DNA of 10,174 bases from Lysinibacillus_B sp036662795 (GTDB lineage: Bacteria > Bacillota > Bacilli > Bacillales_A > Planococcaceae). The position numbers were made by a program, and so were the translations under genes. The notes beneath the pieces are model-generated. The model did no database searches and was not told the origin of the DNA. It saw only the letters and a program-made list of their open reading frames with translations. Numbering within the stretch: the first letter of the stretch is position 1; each line of letters begins with the position of its first letter. This document shows positions 5,673 to 10,174 of the stretch, piece by piece. The stretch covers positions 1 through 10,174 of the forward strand of contig NZ_JBAFWZ010000047.1 of assembly GCF_036662795.1 (NCBI RefSeq). The letters run 5' to 3'.

Positions 5673-6068
5673 ATGAATTACGAGAAGGAAAAAAGAAAAA
5701 TGATTGTACTACTCATTGCTGGCGTTGTTTTAGCAATTGTCTTTTTTAGTGTGTTAGGCTATTTAAATCCCTACTCATATGTAATGTATTCATTTTTTGG
5801 CATGATAGTACTGTTTGGATTAATTTTTTATCCATTAGCATTAGTACATGGGAGGGCGCAGATCGTGGATGTTTTTCATAGCATTCGAGGAGGCGATCGT
5901 CAGCCGTTTCGTTTAAAACCTGGCAATGCATTTAACATAGCTTTGAAGGCACTAAATTTACTATTTGCTTTGTTCACAACTATATTTTTAGGGTGGGCGT
6001 ACGGAGCGTATACAGCATACCAAAAACTACAATATGCAAAGCGATTTGGCAGGAAAATTCGGCGTTAG
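5673..6068 (+). CDS. Small three-helix integral membrane protein of unknown function
   Basis: I do not recognise this 131-residue protein. It has a basic N-terminus (KEKRK) and three predicted membrane segments at about residues 10-29, 36-58 and 88-112. A hydrophilic loop (about 60-87, with the turn RGGDRQPFRLKPGN) lies between the second and third, and the C-terminus is strongly basic (KRFGRKIRR). By the positive-inside rule the N-terminus and the loop between segments two and three are cytoplasmic, and the C-terminus is placed outside by topology but inside by charge, so one segment may be re-entrant or mispredicted. The start is well supported by AAGGAGG (5659-5665) with 7-base spacing. 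It sits alone between the DnaA-box region and a convergent terminator. I do not recall a counterpart here in B. subtilis, and no function can be inferred from its neighbours. Confidence 0.85.
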   Translation: MNYEKEKRKMIVLLIAGVVLAIVFFSVLGYLNPYSYVMYSFFGMIVLFGLIFYPLALVHGRAQIVDVFHSIRGGDRQPFRLKPGNAFNIALKALNLLFALFTTIFLGWAYGAYTAYQKLQYAKRFGRKIRR

Positions 6069-6102
6069 CTTCGGCCGTATGTAGTATAGAACATCAATAA
6101 AT

Positions 6103-6136
6103 AAGAAGGCTGCCCTCATTTGGACAGCCTTCTTTT
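6103..6136. terminator. Bidirectional terminator between convergent genes
   Basis: AAGAAGGCTG (6103-6112) and CAGCCTTCTT (6125-6134) form a perfect 10-base-pair stem, extended inward by two G-C pairs after one mismatch. T run 6133-6136 serves the plus-strand membrane protein gene. On the minus strand the stem follows directly on the ABC-F stop codon (6135-6137) with a weaker T-rich tail. Confidence 0.88.
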
Positions 6137-8072
6137 AAATATTCTCAAGCTCTTCGCTTAGTTCTAGCCATTCGATTTCAAATGAATCATAGGTTGATTT
6201 TGCTACATCAAGCTTCTCCTGAATCTCAAGGGCTTTTTCATGATTAGCAAATACGTCTGGGAGACAAAGCTCCTCCTCATATAACGTAATTTCTTCGTCT
6301 AGACTACTCATTTTTGTTTCAAGCTCTTCTAAAGCACGGCGAATTTGCCGTTCACGTTTTTTTGCTTCCTTATCGATTGTGGACGTTGTACTTTTTACAG
6401 GTGTAGATTGGTCAAGCTTTACCGTATTAGTGGCCTTCATTGCAGCAAGTTCTTCAAGCTCTAGCTTTTTCTCGACATAATAATCATAGTCGCCTAAATA
6501 TTCGAAGGCACCAGTAGAGGACAGCTCTACAACCTTTGAGGCGATTCGATTTATAAAATAACGGTCATGTGAAACGAAAAGTAATGTGCCGGGATATTCT
6601 ATTAGGGCATTTTCGAGTATTTCTTTGCTATCTAAGTCTAAATGGTTCGTCGGCTCATCTAGTACAAGTAGATTGGCTTTTTGCATCATTAACTTGGCTA
6701 GAGCTAGACGAGCCTTTTCTCCACCAGATAATGAGGTTACAGTTTTTAAAACATCGTCACCACTAAAGAGGAATTGACCGAGTACCGTACGAATATCTTT
6801 TTCGTTCATTAATGGCCATTCATCCCACAGCTCTTGTAGCACTGATTTATTACTATTTAGCTTTGCCTGCTCTTGATCATAGTAGCTTATTTGTACATTT
6901 GTTCCGTAACGAATTTCACCATGAATTGCGGCTAAATCCTTTACAACGGTTTTTAGTAGAGTAGATTTTCCAACACCGTTCGGCCCAACTAAAGCGATTC
7001 GATCCTCGCGGAAAAGACGCATAGAAATATTACGCGAGATTTCCTTGCCAGGGTAGCCAATAGCTAATTCATCTATGGACAACACATCGTTACCGCTTTG
7101 ACGATTGATCTTAAAGCCAAAGCTAGCAGATTTTTCATCGCCATCGGGAGAGTCCATCCATTCGGTACGCTCTAGCATTTTACGTCGGGACTGAGCCATC
7201 TTTGTAGTTGAGGCTCGAGCGATATTTTTTTGAATAAATGCCTCAAGTTTAGCCTTTTCATCTTGTTGGCGCTCGAACATTTTCATATCGCGCTCATAGT
7301 TTTTTGCTTTTTCATCTAAATAGAGACTATAGTTACCGACATATTTCGTAACACGTGTGCGAGAAACCTCATAGACAATTGATACAACTTGATCAAGGAA
7401 GTAACGGTCATGGGATACAATGAGAATTGCTCCGTCATAGCCTTTTAGGTAATTCTCTAACCACGATAAGGTTTCAATATCTAAATGATTTGTTGGCTCG
7501 TCCAAAATAAGTAAGTCGGGCTTTGATAATAGTAGCTTAGCTAGGGCTAACCGAGTACGCTGTCCACCTGAAAGGGATGTAATAGGCTTTGAATAGTCTT
7601 CAGGGAAAAATTGCAGCCCGTGAAGTACAGAGCGGGTATCTGCCTCATACTGATAGCCACCTGCTTCCTTAAAGTCATGCTGTAGCTGATCATATTCCGC
7701 CATCACACGCGCGTACATGTCACTGTTTTCATAAACGATCGGATCGGCCATTTTTTGCTCTAAGCCTCGAAGCGTATTTTCCATCAGTCGAAGCCTATTA
7801 AAAATTGTCATCATTTCGTCCCAAATAGAAAGGGAGGAATGGATGCCAGCGTGCTGCTCTAAATAGCCAATTTTCACATCCTTTGGAATAATGATTTCAC
7901 CTGAATCATAGGACATTTGCCCAGCTATAATTTTGAGAAGCGTTGATTTGCCAGCACCGTTACGGCCAACAAGTGCAACGCGGTCGCGATGCTGTACTTC
8001 GAGCTTTACCCCACTAAGCACCTCATCTGTTACGAATGATTTATATAATTGATTTACTTGTAATACAATCAT
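6135..8072 (-). CDS. ydiF: ABC-F family ATPase (YdiF-like translation factor)
   Basis: This 645-residue protein has two ABC ATPase domains and no membrane segment, so it is an ABC-F protein that acts on the ribosome, not a transporter. Domain 1 has Walker A GRNGAGKS (residues 36-43), signature LSGGQ (167-171), Walker B LLILDEP (187-193) and the SHDR switch (220-223). The charged linker at about 249-304 is the region that reaches the P-site tRNA in the family. Domain 2 has GPNGVGKS (363-370), LSGGE (448-452), LLVLDEP (468-474) and SHDR (501-504). A C-terminal coiled coil spans about 568-644. The ATG at 8072 is chosen because GAGGTGG lies just upstream on the minus strand; a longer frame to 8180 lacks a site. 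The gene is convergent to the small membrane protein and divergent from rex. Antibiotic resistance is not implied, because housekeeping YdiF/EttA-type members look the same. Confidence 0.94.
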   Translation of the reverse strand: MIVLQVNQLYKSFVTDEVLSGVKLEVQHRDRVALVGRNGAGKSTLLKIIAGQMSYDSGEIIIPKDVKIGYLEQHAGIHSSLSIWDEMMTIFNRLRLMENTLRGLEQKMADPIVYENSDMYARVMAEYDQLQHDFKEAGGYQYEADTRSVLHGLQFFPEDYSKPITSLSGGQRTRLALAKLLLSKPDLLILDEPTNHLDIETLSWLENYLKGYDGAILIVSHDRYFLDQVVSIVYEVSRTRVTKYVGNYSLYLDEKAKNYERDMKMFERQQDEKAKLEAFIQKNIARASTTKMAQSRRKMLERTEWMDSPDGDEKSASFGFKINRQSGNDVLSIDELAIGYPGKEISRNISMRLFREDRIALVGPNGVGKSTLLKTVVKDLAAIHGEIRYGTNVQISYYDQEQAKLNSNKSVLQELWDEWPLMNEKDIRTVLGQFLFSGDDVLKTVTSLSGGEKARLALAKLMMQKANLLVLDEPTNHLDLDSKEILENALIEYPGTLLFVSHDRYFINRIASKVVELSSTGAFEYLGDYDYYVEKKLELEELAAMKATNTVKLDQSTPVKSTTSTIDKEAKKRERQIRRALEELETKMSSLDEEITLYEEELCLPDVFANHEKALEIQEKLDVAKSTYDSFEIEWLELSEELENI

Positions 8073-8107
8073 GCTTTCCACCTCAGTTCCTACTTTTAGT
8101 GTAATAG

Positions 8108-8121
8108 AAGCGCTTATACCA
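8108..8121 (-). promoter_or_regulatory. Extended -10 promoter of the ABC-F gene with AAGCGCTT palindrome
   Basis: On the minus strand TGGTATAAG (8121-8113) is an extended -10 element, about 40 bases upstream of the ATG. The -35 is weak. The palindrome AAGCGCTT (8108-8115) overlaps its downstream edge, and the surrounding 14 bases (8105-8118) match a cre consensus except at its two outer symmetric positions. Control by CcpA would be speculative. Confidence 0.42.
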
Positions 8122-8136
8122 TGCAATGATAGGTAC

Positions 8137-8165
8137 TTTACTTGTCCTCTCAGGTTTAGTAATAT
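8137..8165 (+). promoter_or_regulatory. Weak candidate promoter of rex
   Basis: TTTACT (8137-8142), a 17-base spacer and TAATAT (8160-8165) each match 4/6. It faces away from the ABC-F promoter in the 130-base divergent gap. No TTGTGAA-N4-TTCACAA Rex operator is visible here. Confidence 0.28.
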
Positions 8166-8202
8166 TAAAACGATTTCCAATTAATAAATAGGAGGAGACT
8201 GT

Positions 8203-8838
8203 GTGAACAAAGAAACGAAAATTCCACAAGCAACTACAAAAAGGCTTCCTCTTTATTATCGTTTTTTACAAAACTTTGCGAATGATGGTAAAAAGCGTAT
8301 CTCATCTAAAGAATTAAGTGATGCGATGAAAATCGATTCTGCGACCATTCGTCGGGATTTTTCATATTTCGGGGCACTAGGGAAAAAGGGGTACGGCTAT
8401 GATGTTCCTCATTTACTTGAGTTTTTCCGTGAGACGTTAGATCAGGACGAAGCGACAAATGTTGCATTAATCGGGGTCGGTAACCTAGGGAATGCTTTTT
8501 TAAAATATAATTTTCAGAAAAATCACAATACTAGAATTGTCGTAGCATTCGACTCAAAGGCACCATATGAGGGGACGGAAATTAGCGGGATTCCAGTTTT
8601 TCACCCGGATCGCTTAGAGGAAATGTATCAGGAATTTAATGCAGAGCTTGCTATTTTAACGGTATCATCTCGTTCCGCTCAGATGATGACGGACCGACTT
8701 GTGAAAATGGACGCCAAAGGTATTTTAAATTTTACACCGGTTAGACTAACAGTACCTGATTCGATGAAGCTAATGAATATAGATTTATCGGTAGAATTGC
8801 AGGCACTTATTTATTTAATTCGTAATAGTGAAAGCTGA
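8203..8838 (+). CDS. rex: Redox-sensing transcriptional repressor Rex
   Basis: Rex is a homodimeric repressor that leaves its operators when NADH is high, switching on fermentation and alternative respiration genes when electron acceptors run short. The 211-residue product matches the family length. The N-terminal winged helix covers about residues 1-80: IPQATTKRLPLYYRFL, then the recognition region ISSKELSDAMKIDSATIRRDFSYFG and wing KKGYGYDV. A Rossmann NAD(H)-binding domain follows with GVGNLGNA (91-98) and an acidic D117 in VAFDSKA. A C-terminal domain-swap helix ends the protein (ELQALIYLI). The start is GTG at 8203, set by GGAGGAG at 8191-8197 with 5-base spacing. It is divergent from the ABC-F gene and upstream of tatAC. 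The B. subtilis equivalent is ydiH. Confidence 0.96.
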   Translation: MNKETKIPQATTKRLPLYYRFLQNFANDGKKRISSKELSDAMKIDSATIRRDFSYFGALGKKGYGYDVPHLLEFFRETLDQDEATNVALIGVGNLGNAFLKYNFQKNHNTRIVVAFDSKAPYEGTEISGIPVFHPDRLEEMYQEFNAELAILTVSSRSAQMMTDRLVKMDAKGILNFTPVRLTVPDSMKLMNIDLSVELQALIYLIRNSES

Positions 8839-8860
8839 CGTAAAATCTTCACATTATCTA

Positions 8861-8890
8861 TTAGCAAAATATGCCGTATTAAGTTAAAAT
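8861..8890 (+). promoter_or_regulatory. Candidate promoter of tatA-tatC
   Basis: TTAGCA (8861-8866, 4/6), an 18-base spacer and TAAAAT (8885-8890, 5/6) lie in the 80-base gap after rex. Initiation near 8897 leaves a short leader with the tatA ribosome binding site. No terminator is evident after rex, so read-through from rex is also possible. Confidence 0.38.
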
Positions 8891-8918
8891 GGTACATATA
8901 CTAGAGGAGGTGGCTATA

Positions 8919-9137
8919 GTGGTTGTGCATGTAAGTGCGATTACACCTGTAAGCCTAATTATCATCGGTGTTATAGCTTTATTAATCTTTGGACCAAAGA
9001 AATTACCGGAGCTAGGAAAAGCAATGGGTTCGACATTACGCGAATTCCGTCATGCTACTAAAGGGTTAACTGAAGATGATGATGATGTAAAAAAGAACGT
9101 TATTGAGCATAAAGATAACGATCAACAAACAAAGTAA
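8919..9137 (+). CDS. tatA: Twin-arginine translocase subunit TatA
   Basis: TatA is the small subunit that assembles around TatC to let folded twin-arginine proteins cross the membrane. With the GTG start at 8919 the product is 72 residues. An upstream ATG at 8889 precedes the ribosome binding site and would translate through it, so the GTG, six bases after AGGAGGTG (8905-8912), is preferred. The N-terminal helix (about residues 10-24, PVSLIIIGVIALLIF) is followed by the invariant hinge FGPKKLPELG (24-33), an amphipathic helix (MGSTLREFRHATKGL) and an acidic, hydrophilic tail with an EDDDD run. Together with the adjacent tatC and without tatB this is a minimal TatA-TatC system like TatAy-TatCy of B. 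subtilis. Confidence 0.93.
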   Translation: MVVHVSAITPVSLIIIGVIALLIFGPKKLPELGKAMGSTLREFRHATKGLTEDDDDVKKNVIEHKDNDQQTK

Positions 9138-9155
9138 TAAGTTGAGGATTATAGT

Positions 9156-9977
9156 ATGAATCCGAAAGAACAAACTGTCATAGAGCATATGGAAGAGCTG
9201 AGGAAACGCCTCTTTACCGTCGCTATCTTTTTTGTGATGGCACTTTTAGGAGGCTTTTACTTAGCGAAGCCAATCATTAAATATATTCAAAATGGCGAGC
9301 AAGCCAAAAACATAACGCTGCATGTCTTTGATGTATCAGCCCCATTAACAGTCTATTTACAAGTAACTGTTGCCGTGGCATTTATTTTTATATCGCCAAT
9401 CCTTCTGTATCAGCTTTGGGCGTTTATTACGCCAGGTTTATATGAAGAGGAACGGAAAGCCACACTAAAGTACATCCCGTATGCATTTGTTCTGTTTATA
9501 GGCGGTATGTGCTTCGCTTATTATGTGTTATTCCCATTCATTCTTAAGTTTATGGTGGGCTTGTCTGAGGACATAGGAATTGAGCAAACGATCGGAATTA
9601 AAGAATATTTTTCATTTTTATTTAAATTAGTCATACCGTTTGGACTTTTGTTCCAGCTGCCAGTTGTGACGCTCTTTGCATCACGAATTGGTTTAATAAA
9701 TCCAACATTAATGATAAAGGTTCGTAAATACGCCTATTTTGTGTTAATAGTTATTTCTGTGTTATTAGCACCGCCGGATTTTGTATCGAATGTCATTATT
9801 GCCATCCCGTTGTTTATCCTTTATGAAATCAGTATTATGATCTCAAGGATTGGATATAAAAAGTATCAAGTAGCGGAAGCAAAGCGGATTAAAGAGCAAG
9901 AGGAACGAGAGCAGGAATTAAAAGTAGAAGAATTACTTGCCGAGCAGCGTCGACAAATTGAAGAAATGCAAAAATAG
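9156..9977 (+). CDS. tatC: Twin-arginine translocase subunit TatC
   Basis: TatC is the polytopic receptor for twin-arginine signal peptides. The 273-residue product has the N-terminal cytoplasmic signature EHMEELRKRL (residues 10-19), six membrane segments (about 19-38, 66-90, 107-128, 150-175, 190-206 and 208-230), the loop motif QLWAFITPGLYEEER (86-100), FQLPV (166-170) and the conserved APPD before the last helix. The ATG at 9156 has GAGGAT at 9144-9149 and lies 18 bases after tatA. The protein is slightly longer than usual because of a charged Glu/Lys/Gln-rich tail (about 235-273) that looks like a cytoplasmic helix or coiled coil. The cargo of this pair is not encoded nearby. In B. subtilis TatAyCy exports EfeB (YwbN). 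Confidence 0.95.
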   Translation: MNPKEQTVIEHMEELRKRLFTVAIFFVMALLGGFYLAKPIIKYIQNGEQAKNITLHVFDVSAPLTVYLQVTVAVAFIFISPILLYQLWAFITPGLYEEERKATLKYIPYAFVLFIGGMCFAYYVLFPFILKFMVGLSEDIGIEQTIGIKEYFSFLFKLVIPFGLLFQLPVVTLFASRIGLINPTLMIKVRKYAYFVLIVISVLLAPPDFVSNVIIAIPLFILYEISIMISRIGYKKYQVAEAKRIKEQEEREQELKVEELLAEQRRQIEEMQK

Positions 9978-9980
9978 TAA

Positions 9981-10025
9981 GAAAGGGGGTGTCCAGAAAG
10001 TATTTACTTTCGGGGCACCCCTTTC
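9981..10025 (+). terminator. Long hairpin after tatC, probable terminator without a T tract
   Basis: The outer arms GAAAGGGGGTGTCC (9981-9994) and GGGCACCCCTTTC (10013-10025) pair with one bulged G and one G-T pair. The inner arms GAAAGT and ACTTTC (9996-10001/10006-10011) close a four-base loop. The stem is about 20 pairs and begins three bases after the tatC stop. The following AATCCTTAATA is not a T run, so classical intrinsic termination is uncertain. It could also be an RNA-stabilising 3' end. Confidence 0.6.
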
Positions 10026-10127
10026 AATCCTTAATAATTATCTACTAAGAAGTATTGCTCGGGCTGTGGTCGCATCAACATGCCAGCATCCTTGTCGTAA
10101 AGGTGCCGTTTCGAATGTCTTTTAAAA

Positions 10128-10173
10128 TGTACCCTATAAGATGGACACTTAAAAAAGTCCTCTTGTAGGGTAC
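10128..10173. repeat. Large imperfect inverted repeat at the right edge
   Basis: GTACCCTATAAGATGGAC (10129-10146) pairs with GTCCTCTTGTAGGGTAC (10157-10173) around an A-rich 10-base loop. Differences are one T-C transition and one extra T in the left arm. The layout (TGTACCCT, then TGGACACTT) resembles the outer ends of some IS3-type insertion sequences, and the gene order expected from B. subtilis breaks here. No transposase is visible inside the window, so the element assignment is a guess. A terminator for the stretch to the left is less likely, since only TACT follows before the window ends. Confidence 0.5.
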
Positions 10174-10174
10174 T

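Noticed and set aside
8073..8180. A 36-residue N-terminal extension of the ABC-F protein
   Set aside because: The extra residues do not match the family, there is no ribosome binding site before 8180, and the ATG at 8072 has GAGGTGG at good spacing. The extension would also cover the promoter.
8889..8918. An ATG start for tatA ten codons upstream
   Set aside because: The strong AGGAGGTGG site lies downstream of that ATG, and the ATG sits on the proposed -10. The GTG at 8919 gives a normal-length TatA.
8839..8918. A Rex operator upstream of tatA
   Set aside because: CTTCACATTATC at 8847-8858 has only a half-site resemblance to TTGTGAA-N4-TTCACAA, and the other half is absent.
10034..10125. 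Remnant coding sequence at the right edge on either strand
   Set aside because: Short open translations exist on both strands, but neither has a start signal or a recognisable family motif.

Overview
The window looks like the chromosome of a low-GC Gram-positive bacterium of the order Bacillales, most likely a Lysinibacillus/Solibacillus-type member of the Planococcaceae (Caryophanaceae). The reasons are the 5S rRNA 3' end, strong AGGAGG-type ribosome binding sites, AT-rich coding sequence, GTG/TTG starts, and gene order. The order rRNA operon - tRNA - tsaE-tsaB-rimI-tsaD - (reverse) ABC-F - rex - tatA-tatC matches the Bacillus subtilis rrnE-ydiBCDEF-rex(ydiH)-tatAy-tatCy neighbourhood as I remember it. 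The genus is an inference.

Layout: 1-82 is the 3' end of a 5S rRNA gene and its terminator. 205-1569 is an amidohydrolase-type guanine deaminase with its own terminator. 1675-1861 is a compact tRNA-Asp(GTC) unit with a strong promoter and a terminator. 2097-2429 is a small predicted lipoprotein of unknown function. 2535-5137 is the tightly overlapping tsaE-tsaB-rimI-tsaD operon, which supplies three components of tRNA t6A37 synthesis plus a GNAT acetyltransferase. 5182-5672 has no credible gene but carries a dense cluster of DnaA boxes: five perfect and four with one mismatch in 212 bp. 5673-6068 is a small three-helix membrane protein that I do not recognise. 6103-6136 is a hairpin terminator shared by two convergent genes. 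6135-8072 (reverse strand) is an ABC-F translation factor. 8203-8838 encodes the redox repressor Rex. 8919-9977 encodes a minimal TatA-TatC twin-arginine translocase. The last 200 bases hold a long hairpin after tatC, a short unexplained stretch and a second large inverted repeat that may be the edge of a mobile element.

How the parts relate: most genes are housekeeping. TsaE, TsaB and TsaD cooperate (with TsaC elsewhere in the genome) in the universal t6A modification of ANN-decoding tRNAs. The ABC-F protein acts on the ribosome, Rex senses NADH/NAD+, and TatA/TatC export folded proteins. The non-coding block between tsaD and the ABC-F gene is the most interesting part. It resembles the DnaA-box clusters that titrate the replication initiator outside oriC in B. 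subtilis, one of which, as I recall, lies in the equivalent gcp(tsaD)-ydiF gap. I saw no CRISPR array, prophage, defence island or riboswitch. Apart from the DnaA cluster, the unknown membrane protein and the right-hand edge, this is an ordinary conserved region.
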